Assembly: GCA_022573095.1 (NCBI GenBank) | Contig: JACZUR010000169.1 | Location: 1 to 5,144, forward strand | Origin: Gemmatimonadota bacterium | GTDB taxonomy: Bacteria > Gemmatimonadota > Gemmatimonadetes > Gemmatimonadales > GWC2-71-9 | Direction: 5' to 3' | DNA: 5,144 nt | Made by a program: the position numbers and the translations under genes | The notes under the pieces: generated by a model | Database searches by the model: none | Told to the model about the DNA's origin: nothing | What the model saw: the letters and a program-made list of their open reading frames with translations, nothing else | Part shown: positions 1 through 5,144 of the stretch, piece by piece | Layout of the letters: each line of letters begins with the position of its first letter | Position numbering within the stretch: position 1 is the stretch's first letter

Positions 1-687
1 TTAGGACGAGATATGGGTAAGACGGTGATCGTAGTGCGCGACCGCCCCGGATTTTGGGTGAACAGGATCCTTCATCCCTATACGGGAGAAGCGGGAAGGT
101 TACTGGAAGAAGGAGCAGCGATAGAAATGATCGACCGAGCGATGACGAGTTTCGGATTCCCGGTGGGTCCGATAACACTGTTGGACGAAGTTGGAATCGA
201 TGTGGCGGTCAAAGCGGGAGGCGTGATGGAGGAGGCGTTGGGAACTACCGGACCGCTGGAAACTCTGAAACGGGTTGTAGCGTCAGGGCGCCTGGGAAGA
301 AAGAGCGGTCGAGGCTTCTATAGCTATGAGAAGGGTAAAAAACGCGGGGTGGATCGGTCGGTGTACGAGATTATTGGAGCGCGCAGCGGTCGGGTAGACG
401 AGACTCGCGCGAGAGATAGACTCGTTTACTCGATGCTGAATGAAGCCGCGAATGCGATTGGCGAGGATGTTGTTAGGTCGCCCAGAGATGGCGACATAGG
501 TGCGATCTTTGGAATTGGGTACCCTCCCTTCCGAGGCGGCCCGCTCAGATACATTGATCAGCTCGGCGTGAGCAATGTAGTAGCTACCCTCAACAGCCTG
601 GCCGACACCGAGGGGGACCGGTTCAGACCTGTAGCTATCTTAGAGGGAATGGCGTCAAGCAACGGACGGTTCTACCCGAGTGATTGA
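1..687 (+). CDS. fadJ: 3-hydroxyacyl-CoA dehydrogenase / FadJ-FadB-type multifunctional beta-oxidation protein, C-terminal part (5' end off window)
   Basis: This is the C-terminal part of the enzyme that oxidises L-3-hydroxyacyl-CoA to 3-ketoacyl-CoA with NAD+ in fatty-acid beta-oxidation (cytoplasm). The frame is open to the left edge (Leu-Gly-Arg-Asp precede the first ATG at 13), and that ATG lies inside the end of the NAD-binding domain, so the gene starts outside the window. Visible parts are the linker motif RPGFWVNRIL, whose Asn is the family's active-site Asn; a first 3HCDH C-terminal domain with FGFPVGPITLLDEVGID and GRLGRKSGRGFY; and a second such domain with GIGYPPFRGGPLRYID. The paired C-terminal domains and the last motif are typical of FadJ/FadB-type fusions rather than short HAD enzymes. 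The enoyl-CoA hydratase half, if present, is off window, so the exact subtype and the gene symbol are inferred. The stop codon at 685-687 touches the next gene. Confidence 0.9.
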   Translation, partial: LGRDMGKTVIVVRDRPGFWVNRILHPYTGEAGRLLEEGAAIEMIDRAMTSFGFPVGPITLLDEVGIDVAVKAGGVMEEALGTTGPLETLKRVVASGRLGRKSGRGFYSYEKGKKRGVDRSVYEIIGARSGRVDETRARDRLVYSMLNEAANAIGEDVVRSPRDGDIGAIFGIGYPPFRGGPLRYIDQLGVSNVVATLNSLADTEGDRFRPVAILEGMASSNGRFYPSD

Positions 688-698
688 TAAGCGAGCCG

Positions 699-1631
699 AT
701 GTTACGCAGTAGCCTGCTCTGGTTGAGCGAGCGGAACGGAGTGTTCGATTTCGTGAAGGGCAATAGTGTCGCGCGGAAGATGGCTTCGCGGTTTGTGGCG
801 GGTGAGACCCCTGACACGGCGATCGAAGCCGTAACAGAAATCAACTCGACCAACCTTACCGCTTCACTGGATCTGTTGGGCGAGAGTGTCACGAACGAGC
901 AGGAGGCCGTTAGCGCGCGAGTAGAGATCGTCGACGTCCTCGAGCGAATTAAAGAGACAGGTGTGGACGCTAATGTATCGATAAAGCTGACGCAGATGGG
1001 GCTGGACCTCGATCTAGATTCTTGCGCCGGAAACATGCGCGCACTTCTCGAAGTGGCGCGGAAGCACGACATCTTTGTACGAATCGACATGGAAAGCTCG
1101 CAGTACACCGAGCGCACGCTGACCCTGTTTCGTGAACAACTCTACCCCGAATTCGGTGATCTGGTGGGCGTAGTTATTCAAACGTGCCTCTACCGCGCAG
1201 CACAGGACGTTGAGGATCTGATAAATCAGGGCGCACGTGTGCGCCTGGTGAAGGGTGCTTATGCGGAACTGGCGTCGGTAGCCTTTCCTGACAAGAGAGA
1301 TGTCGACGCGACCTACGCCACACTGACCGAGCGCTTGCTGTCGGAGGGAAACTATCCTGCGATCGCCACTCATGATGAGTCTCTCATCGATCATGCCAGA
1401 ACATACGCAAGAGAGCGGGATATCGATCCGGAAAGATTCGAGTTCCAGATGCTGTACGGAGTCCGGCGTGATCTACAACAGAGTCTGCGTCAGGCGGGGT
1501 ACAACGTGAGAGTGTACGTGCCGTACGGTACCCAGTGGTATCCCTATCTGATGCGGCGCCTGGCCGAACGGCCCGCGAACATTGCGTTTATGATAGGGAA
1601 TGTGCTCAAGGAGTCTCTTCGGTGGCGGTAG
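699..1631 (+). CDS. Proline dehydrogenase, monofunctional (PRODH/PutA N-terminal-type barrel)
   Basis: FAD enzyme oxidising L-proline to pyrroline-5-carboxylate and passing electrons to quinone, probably at the inner face of the membrane. From ATG 699 it has 310 residues, the length of single-domain PRODHs such as that of Deinococcus, and it lacks the P5C dehydrogenase half of PutA. Family motifs are intact: SIKLTQMG (Lys 96), RIDME (about 128-132), RLVKGAY (182-188, matching Arg431/Tyr437 of E. coli PutA), ATHDE (223-227), FEFQMLYG (247-254), RVYVPYG (271-277, Tyr equivalent to PutA Tyr540) and the Arg-Arg pair at 286-287 that binds the proline carboxylate. A TTG at 684 overlapping the upstream stop would add five residues and also fits family length; I prefer the ATG, which has a weak AAGCGAG just upstream. 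Its 3' end overlaps the next gene. No P5C dehydrogenase gene lies in the window. Confidence 0.93.
   Translation: MLRSSLLWLSERNGVFDFVKGNSVARKMASRFVAGETPDTAIEAVTEINSTNLTASLDLLGESVTNEQEAVSARVEIVDVLERIKETGVDANVSIKLTQMGLDLDLDSCAGNMRALLEVARKHDIFVRIDMESSQYTERTLTLFREQLYPEFGDLVGVVIQTCLYRAAQDVEDLINQGARVRLVKGAYAELASVAFPDKRDVDATYATLTERLLSEGNYPAIATHDESLIDHARTYARERDIDPERFEFQMLYGVRRDLQQSLRQAGYNVRVYVPYGTQWYPYLMRRLAERPANIAFMIGNVLKESLRWR
1608..1613 (+). promoter_or_regulatory. Shine-Dalgarno for the 108-residue protein, inside the proline dehydrogenase gene
   Basis: AAGGAG lies eight bases before GTG 1622. It is the clearest ribosome binding site in the window and decides the start of the following gene, which therefore overlaps the last ten bases of the proline dehydrogenase gene. 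This suggests translational coupling of the two. Confidence 0.75.
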
Positions 1632-1948
1632 GAAACGACGATACCCTTGGCGGATATTTTGCGGAGCACAAGAGGCCACCCGCGTTTGAAGGCAGCGATG
1701 GGGCTTCCTACTCGGTGGAAATGTACTGCGACGACGACCCGATTTCGCCGGGTAGATATGGTGCGGCGATTCTCTTCGTTCGATGGTCCGCGAAAGGAGA
1801 AGAACCGATCGGGCACCTCGAGACGGAGTACATTGCGTTCGGCAGTTCGAGCGCTGAGGCTCGAGCCGCACTTGAAGACATCACGCTGCACGACGTAAAA
1901 CATCGGCTGGACGAACTCATCCAAAACAAGAAGGACATCAACTGGTAG
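1622..1948 (+). CDS. Conserved-looking hypothetical protein, 108 residues, alpha/beta, function unknown
   Basis: I do not recognise this protein. The frame is open further upstream (an ATG at 1535), but that would overlap the conserved PRODH C-terminus by nearly 100 bases and has no ribosome site. GTG 1622 has AAGGAG at ideal spacing, so it is chosen. Predicted layout by eye: a polar N-terminus (1-28), three likely beta strands (about 29-36, 46-55 and 63-73, the middle one hydrophobic: GAAILFVRW), then a long amphipathic helix (75-101) and a polar tail ending INW. There is a single cysteine (36) followed by three aspartates. It has no signal peptide, membrane segment or obvious catalytic motif, so it is probably a small soluble cytoplasmic protein. 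It overlaps proline dehydrogenase by ten bases and ends 17 bases before rsgA, so it is firmly embedded in the operon and very likely translated. Confidence 0.8.
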   Translation: MAVGNDDTLGGYFAEHKRPPAFEGSDGASYSVEMYCDDDPISPGRYGAAILFVRWSAKGEEPIGHLETEYIAFGSSSAEARAALEDITLHDVKHRLDELIQNKKDINW

Positions 1949-1965
1949 CGCTACGCGAAGCGCAG

Positions 1966-2853
1966 GTGCTTTCCCGATCCGGGGGGATGTATCGATTGAT
2001 AGCCGACGGTGAAATCTACGATGCGTCGCTTCGCGGTCGCATGAAGAAGTCATCCGTAGGACGGGTGCTCGTCGGAGATCGGGTAATGGTGATGTTTCAC
2101 GACGGGGCTGCCGCTACGATAGAGGAAATTCAGCCCCGCTCTTCGGTTCTAAGGCGGCGACAGCCAGGCAAGACAAGAGGTGTTCGCGAAGTCGCTGCAA
2201 ATATCGACCAAGTTATGGTGGTGGGGGCCGCCGCAGATCCTGAATGGAATCAGCAGTTGATCAACCGGTTTATCGTTGTAGCCGAGGCCAGCGATATACC
2301 GGTGACGGTGGTCTTGAACAAGGTTGACCTGCATGCCGATCCGGACAAGTTGGTGGATGTCTTTCGAAAGGTGGGATACGCCGTACTACTGACCAGCGTG
2401 GAAAATCGGATCGGCATCGATGAGCTGAAGGAATCGTTGGTGGGAAAGGTTTCGTTGATATCGGGTCCGACAGGCGTTGGAAAGTCGAGCCTACTAAACG
2501 CGATTCAGCCTGGGCTCAAACTCAGAACGGCGCCGGTGAGCGAGCGTTCCCGGATGGGGAAGCATACGACGGTCGCCGCCGAAATGCACGTCTTGGCCGG
2601 AGGAGGCTTTGTTGTCGACACGCCGGGTCTTCGGGATATTGGTGTCTGGGGGGTGGAACGCGAAGGCGTTGTGCGGGCGTTTCCAGAGGTCGCCCGAGCG
2701 AGTGTGGGCTGCAGGTTCGACAACTGTAGGCATATGGAGGAGCCGGATTGCGCCGTCGTAATGGCGTGCGAAAACGGGGAAATTGATGACGAGCGGCTGC
2801 AGTCGTACCGCACGCTGTTGGGCGAGGCTGAAGCCGCCAGCAGGCACTGGTAA
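1966..2853 (+). CDS. rsgA: Small ribosomal subunit biogenesis GTPase RsgA (YjeQ/EngC)
   Basis: GTPase that binds the 30S subunit and checks or promotes its late maturation. The G motifs come in the circularly permuted order that defines the family: an N-terminal OB fold (about 1-70), then G4 NKVDL (118-122), G5 TSV (143-145), G1 GPTGVGKSS (167-175), the G2 threonines (201-202) and G3 DTPG (218-221). The C-terminal zinc knuckle is complete: Cys249, Cys254, His256 and Cys262, within the usual FxxCxHxxEPxCAV pattern. At 295 residues it has normal length. GTG 1966 is preferred because ATG 1987 would remove the first OB strand and lies directly against a G-run; an in-frame CTG at 1942, overlapping the previous stop, cannot be excluded. 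No strong Shine-Dalgarno precedes it, which fits translational coupling. Only five bases separate its stop from the next gene. Confidence 0.97.
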   Translation: MLSRSGGMYRLIADGEIYDASLRGRMKKSSVGRVLVGDRVMVMFHDGAAATIEEIQPRSSVLRRRQPGKTRGVREVAANIDQVMVVGAAADPEWNQQLINRFIVVAEASDIPVTVVLNKVDLHADPDKLVDVFRKVGYAVLLTSVENRIGIDELKESLVGKVSLISGPTGVGKSSLLNAIQPGLKLRTAPVSERSRMGKHTTVAAEMHVLAGGGFVVDTPGLRDIGVWGVEREGVVRAFPEVARASVGCRFDNCRHMEEPDCAVVMACENGEIDDERLQSYRTLLGEAEAASRHW

Positions 2854-2858
2854 CGATC

Positions 2859-4136
2859 ATGACGTCTGTGGAACGAGCGGCGCTCGTGTCGGCCTTCAGC
2901 GGTGAGCGATATGCGGACCTCGAGTCTCTTTCCGACCTCATTGCTCCTCCTTACGATGTTATTTCTCCGGCGGAGCGAAAGTCTTATCAGACACGCCATC
3001 GCAACAACATCGTGAGCCTAACACTTCCCGAGGGCGAGAATCGCTATGAAACTGCTGCGGAAACCCTTGCCACCTGGCGGGAAGAGGGCGTGCTCGTACG
3101 CGAGACCGAGGTGTGTGTTTACGTCTTGCGCCAGACATTCACGCCACCGGCCGGATCGCCTACCGCGAGGGCGGGGCGGGCGGGGAGGGTGGGGAGGGTG
3201 GGATTGTTAGCGGCGATCGCGGTTGAAGGATATGAGTCCGGAAGAGTGTTGCCGCACGAGCGCACCCACGCCCACATCAAAGAGGACAGACTGGCGCTCA
3301 TGCGCGCTACGGGCGCGATGTTCGAGTCGCTTCTTTTCATGGCTCCCGACGCGTCGGGGAAGCTGAAATCTCTGATAGCTGACGAGGTAGGCCGCCAGCC
3401 TCTGGCACGAGCCCAGCTCGGTGACGTGACAAATGAACTGTGGAGGGTCAGTGGCCCGAACGCACAAGCCATGTGCGAGGCGGCGGAGACGTCTAGCATA
3501 TACATTGCCGACGGGCATCACCGATACGAAACCGCGTCCGCCTACAGACTCGAAAATTCCAAAGCCGATCGTACACTGGGTCTCATCGTGCCGACAGGCG
3601 ATCCCGGGTTGGTTGTTCTGCCGACGCACCGCATGATAAGTGGAGATGAGGTCGGTCAAGGGGAATTGGGGAGCGCAGTGGATTCCGCGTTCGACATCGA
3701 AGAAATGACTGAAGACACAGACGTGGACATTTTCCTCGAGCATTGCAACTCAGACGAGACTGCGTGTGTGTTGGTGTTGCCTGCCAAGACTATGTTGCTC
3801 CGGCTGAAAAGAGGCCTAAGCATGGCCGACATGATGCCCTCCGTGTCACCCGTAGTTTCTGGGTTGGGAGTCGCCAGAATAGATCATCTTGTTGTGAACG
3901 AGATTTGCCGAATTGCCGGATCCGGATCCGAGGTTTCATATTCACCTAGCTCGGCGGCCGTGCGGGATGCCGTCGGTAGCGGTGATTGTGTGGCGGGTGT
4001 GTTGCTCTCGGCTACATCGGTTGAGGATGTTATAGCGGTTGCCGATGCCCGTGAATTCATGCCCCAGAAAGCAACCTTTTTTTCGCCCAAGGTTCCGAGC
4101 GGTCTTGTGATGTTGGGTTTCGATTCTGAGAGTTGA
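2859..4136 (+). CDS. DUF1015 family protein
   Basis: A 425-residue member of the DUF1015 family (Pfam PF06245), whose biochemical role I cannot state with confidence. Family landmarks are all present: APPYDVIS near the N-terminus (29-36), PHERT (132-136) followed by KEDR (141-144), the histidine-rich ADGHHRYETA (217-226), LPTHRM (254-259) and the C-terminal MPQKATFFSPKVPSGLVM region (401-418). The conserved polar motifs suggest an enzyme active site, but that is inference. There is no signal peptide or membrane span. ATG 2859 gives the expected N-terminus (FSGERYADLESLSDLIAPP). One oddity: between the strand ending near residue 95 and the one starting near 116, the usual short hairpin turn is replaced by a longer Ala/Gly/Arg/Val repeat encoded by tandem 9-base units. 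It follows rsgA by five bases, implying co-expression. Confidence 0.93.
   Translation: MTSVERAALVSAFSGERYADLESLSDLIAPPYDVISPAERKSYQTRHRNNIVSLTLPEGENRYETAAETLATWREEGVLVRETEVCVYVLRQTFTPPAGSPTARAGRAGRVGRVGLLAAIAVEGYESGRVLPHERTHAHIKEDRLALMRATGAMFESLLFMAPDASGKLKSLIADEVGRQPLARAQLGDVTNELWRVSGPNAQAMCEAAETSSIYIADGHHRYETASAYRLENSKADRTLGLIVPTGDPGLVVLPTHRMISGDEVGQGELGSAVDSAFDIEEMTEDTDVDIFLEHCNSDETACVLVLPAKTMLLRLKRGLSMADMMPSVSPVVSGLGVARIDHLVVNEICRIAGSGSEVSYSPSSAAVRDAVGSGDCVAGVLLSATSVEDVIAVADAREFMPQKATFFSPKVPSGLVMLGFDSES
3169..3202 (+). repeat. 9-base tandem repeat with strong G-quadruplex pattern inside the DUF1015 gene
   Basis: Eight runs of three or four G, each separated by a single base, lie on the coding strand. 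They correspond to about three and a half tandem 9-base units of the form G(C/T)G GGG (C/A)GG, encoding Ala/Val-Gly-Arg repeats (residues about 105-115). The pattern satisfies a G3+N1 quadruplex motif in both the non-template DNA and the mRNA. The unit is a multiple of three, so gain or loss of one unit would keep the reading frame. Confidence 0.8.
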
Positions 4137-4151
4137 GGGTTAAAAACTAAA

Positions 4152-4403
4152 ATGTCGCCACGCCCGAGAAAACGAATACTGACTAACCTGGAAACGGTGT
4201 TTAGAGAGGCTTACGACGCTGCTCGTGAAGACGGCGACGAAAGACGTATGCGGGATCTCGATTCGTCCTTTCAACGAGAACAGCTGTTGCTCGAGGCGCT
4301 GCTCGACATCAGGGACGCTCTCTACCAAGCGCCAGAAACAAAGTCGACCAAGTCGGCTATCGAGAAACTGAGCGCTATCAAAAAGCTGACCAAGTTTAAG
4401 TGA
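4152..4403 (+). CDS. Small helical lysine-rich hypothetical protein, 83 residues
   Basis: I do not recognise this protein. It begins with a basic stretch (SPRPRKR), continues with two predicted charged amphipathic helices (about 10-30 and 34-58, the second with the heptad-like FQREQLLLEALLDIRDALYQ), and ends in a Lys/Ser-rich tail (63-83). There is no cysteine, signal peptide or membrane span. The composition would suit a small nucleic-acid- or ribosome-associated protein or a coiled-coil adaptor, but that is speculation. ATG 4152 follows the DUF1015 stop by 15 bases. A GAGGG at 4135-4139 is rather far upstream (12 bases), and the spacer is A-rich, which can help initiation. It is the last gene of the operon and is followed by a hairpin-rich non-coding stretch. 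Confidence 0.7.
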   Translation: MSPRPRKRILTNLETVFREAYDAAREDGDERRMRDLDSSFQREQLLLEALLDIRDALYQAPETKSTKSAIEKLSAIKKLTKFK

Positions 4404-4469
4404 TCTCGGTAGGGACGGAGGACTCAAGAGGATAAGAAACGCAACCGTGTCGTTGTCAGACAGATAATC

Positions 4470-4497
4470 CTGCCCGGTCGGCGGAGACGCCGGGCAG
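4470..4497 (+). terminator. GC-rich hairpin 67 bases after the operon's last stop (possible terminator without T-run)
   Basis: CTGCCCGG (4470-4477) pairs with CCGGGCAG (4490-4497), giving eight base pairs. Alternatively an outer TGCC/GGCA stem encloses CGGCG/CGCCG closed by a GAGA (GNRA-type) tetraloop. It is the first strong structure after the operon, so a role in 3'-end formation or RNA protection is plausible. No T-run follows on either side, so it is not a classical intrinsic terminator. Confidence 0.4.
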
Positions 4498-4517
4498 CAG
4501 CAACCCAACCTAAACGA

Positions 4518-4557
4518 CCCCGGGCGGCCCTCCGGGGCGCGCCTCCAAACGCGCCCC
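4518..4557 (+). other. Two mutually exclusive hairpins sharing one arm
   Basis: CCCCGG (4518-4523) can pair with CCGGGG (4532-4537). The overlapping GGGGCGCG (4534-4541) can instead pair perfectly with CGCGCCCC (4550-4557) over eight base pairs and an 8-base loop. The four G at 4534-4537 can only be in one stem at a time. No T-run follows the second stem, so an attenuator reading is not directly supported. The structure may be a transcription-end or RNA-stability element. Confidence 0.5.
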
Positions 4558-4562
4558 AACCT

Positions 4563-4604
4563 TCGCGAGTGAAAAACCGCGATCCGACAAGTTGTTGTCA
4601 GATC
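4563..4604 (+). other. Pair of adjacent hairpins
   Basis: TCGCG (4563-4567) pairs with CGCGA (4578-4582) around an A-rich loop. Directly after it, GATC (4581-4584) plus GACAA (4586-4590) pair with TTGTC (4595-4599) plus GATC (4601-4604), leaving one C-A mismatch and a GTTG loop. The two share bases 4581-4582. They continue the run of structures begun at 4470 and may belong to the same RNA. Confidence 0.45.
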
Positions 4605-4716
4605 GAAGCTTAAGCAGTCGGGACGGCGGGATTTGACCCAATGGCGCGATCAACCCCGTTCGATCGGAGAGCGAGGGATAGCAGATGCACCGACACGGGC
4701 AGATGTGATGACAGAT

Positions 4717-4791
4717 GACGGCACCCATATGCCAACCCACCAATCATCAACACCGTCCGGTGCCCCCGGTCCCTGGGGCGCGACGGCACCC
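4717..4791. repeat. 10-base direct repeat GACGGCACCC with an inverted GGTGCC between
   Basis: GACGGCACCC occurs at 4717-4726 and 4782-4791. GGTGCC at 4759-4764 is complementary to the GGCACC inside both copies, so it could form a stem with either. With the right-hand copy the stem also encloses CCC/GGG (4765-4767 with 4775-4777). It lies downstream of the minus-strand Bor-like gene and could serve its 3' end, but no T-run is seen. Confidence 0.4.
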
Positions 4792-4845
4792 CTGTCTCCC
4801 ACCACTGCCCTACGAATACGCGAGCGAAGCTCACATGGGCCCTCG

Positions 4846-5144
4846 TCAGAAGATGATGTATACGGGCTCTTGAAGATTGGCTGACATCTTTGCCGCGCTC
4901 GTCAAATATGCTCGCTGCATCTCTGCGGTGGCATCCTCCACAATACTGATCCGCAAGGTCGACGGCACTAGACTCAACTCTGAGCTTTGAGCGCAGGTCA
5001 CCTTGATAGCCATTGGCGCATAGATCCCGAACGTGAGGAACGCTGCTACCATGTTAACGAACGAACGCTGGGTTTCGACAACTGCAACGCCATCGGGGCA
5101 TCGGGCGGCAGTCTCGACAACGGAGGGTGGAACGAGCCCTCCTA
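4846..5144 (-). CDS. Bor-family lipoprotein-like protein, C-terminal 98 residues (5' end off window)
   Basis: Reading the minus strand from the right edge without requiring a start gives an open frame to the TGA at 4848-4846. It holds the Bor-family core: a Cys (CPDGVAVV, fragment residue 15), then VETQRSFVN (22-30), the hydrophobic AAFLTFGIYAPMAI (33-46) and KVTCAQ with a second Cys (50). Lambda Bor, an outer-membrane lipoprotein linked to serum resistance, has the same order (TETQQTFVNG, TLGIYTP, VYCSQ) and ends there. This protein continues about 46 residues to EPVYIIF, with a likely helix (DATAEMQRAYLTSAAKM). The ATG at 5052 sits inside the core and would remove the first Cys, so it is not the start. 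The signal peptide and lipobox expected for the family are off window. No phage genes are nearby, so this is probably a chromosomal relative rather than a lysogenic-conversion gene. Confidence 0.75.
   Translation of the reverse strand, partial: GGLVPPSVVETAARCPDGVAVVETQRSFVNMVAAFLTFGIYAPMAIKVTCAQSSELSLVPSTLRISIVEDATAEMQRAYLTSAAKMSANLQEPVYIIF

Larger units (their letters stand above)
4404..4845. other. Convergent intergenic region, no convincing gene
   Basis: This 442-base gap separates the end of the + strand operon from the end of a minus-strand gene. Reading frames on both strands here are short, lack ribosome sites and resemble no family I know. The left part (4470-4604) is dense in inverted repeats. 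The right part has a 10-base direct repeat with a related inverted repeat (4717-4791). I found no tRNA, SRP RNA, RNase P or tmRNA signature. Confidence 0.65.

Noticed and set aside
13..15. ATG as start of the left-hand dehydrogenase gene
   Set aside because: It lies inside the conserved end of the NAD-binding domain and the frame is open to the window edge, so the gene is cut, not short.
635..1117. Minus-strand open frame opposite proline dehydrogenase
   Set aside because: It lies antisense to a gene with intact family motifs, has serine/arginine-rich low-complexity composition and shows no recognisable domain.
1544..2053. Minus-strand open frame opposite the 108-residue gene
   Set aside because: It runs across three clearly coding + strand genes, is arginine-rich and resembles nothing known.
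3207..3743. Long minus-strand open frame opposite the DUF1015 gene
   Set aside because: The opposite strand carries all the DUF1015 motifs; the length is expected from codon bias in a GC-rich gene.
3918..3929. Tandem GGATCC GGATCC as a cloning scar or linker
   Set aside because: It encodes Gly-Ser-Gly-Ser inside an uninterrupted conserved protein; two codon pairs are enough to explain it.
4077..4083. Seven-T run near the end of the DUF1015 gene as a terminator or slippery site
   Set aside because: It encodes the conserved Phe-Phe of the C-terminal motif in frame, no stem precedes it, and no useful alternative frame follows.
4140..4559. Minus-strand open frame across the small helical gene and hairpins
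   Set aside because: It passes through inverted repeats, has no ribosome site and has no domain-like pattern.
4610..4834. Minus-strand open frame ending in SNPAVPTA
   Set aside because: The ending is the typical translation of a tRNA-like T-arm, and the rest is arginine/histidine-rich without ribosome site or domain.
4633..4884. 83-residue + strand open frame in the intergenic region
   Set aside because: Its Pro/Thr/Ser-rich composition lacks predicted structure, it has no ribosome site, and it runs into the end of the Bor-like gene on the other strand.

Overview
The window looks like a piece of a chromosome from a medium-GC, probably Gram-negative, respiring heterotrophic bacterium. I see no plasmid, phage-structural or transposon genes. 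The Gram-negative guess rests on a FadJ/FadB-type beta-oxidation enzyme and a Bor-family (outer-membrane lipoprotein-like) gene. The style of the proteins reminds me of Gemmatimonadota or a similar phylum, but that is an impression and not a demonstrated placement.

Bases 1-4403 read as one tightly packed + strand operon of six genes. In order they are: the C-terminal part of a 3-hydroxyacyl-CoA dehydrogenase (FadJ/FadB type, cut by the left edge); a single-domain proline dehydrogenase; an unrecognised 108-residue protein; the ribosome-assembly GTPase RsgA; a DUF1015-family protein; and an 83-residue helical, lysine-rich protein of unknown role. Junctions run from a 10-base overlap to gaps of about 5-17 bases, so transcription and probably translation are coupled. 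The first two genes feed electrons from fatty acids and proline into central metabolism. RsgA acts on the 30S ribosomal subunit. How the DUF1015 protein and the two small proteins connect to these jobs is unknown.

Bases 4404-4845 hold no convincing gene. The left part (4470-4604) is a run of perfect or near-perfect inverted repeats, two of which compete for the same four bases. None is followed by a T-run, so classical intrinsic terminators are not evident. The right part holds a 10-base direct repeat with a matching inverted repeat, and a short stretch resembling a tRNA 3' end on the minus strand. This is the gap between two converging transcription units.

From 4846 to the right edge a minus-strand gene enters the window. 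Read without requiring a start codon, it shows the Bor-family core, including a motif resembling lambda Bor's TETQQTFVNG and a segment resembling its TLGIYTP, followed by a C-terminal extension of about 46 residues that lambda Bor lacks. I did not find a complete new system. The observations most worth a second look are the extended Bor-like protein, the G-quadruplex/9-base repeat inside the DUF1015 gene, the mutually exclusive hairpins, and the unknown 108-residue protein embedded between proline dehydrogenase and RsgA.
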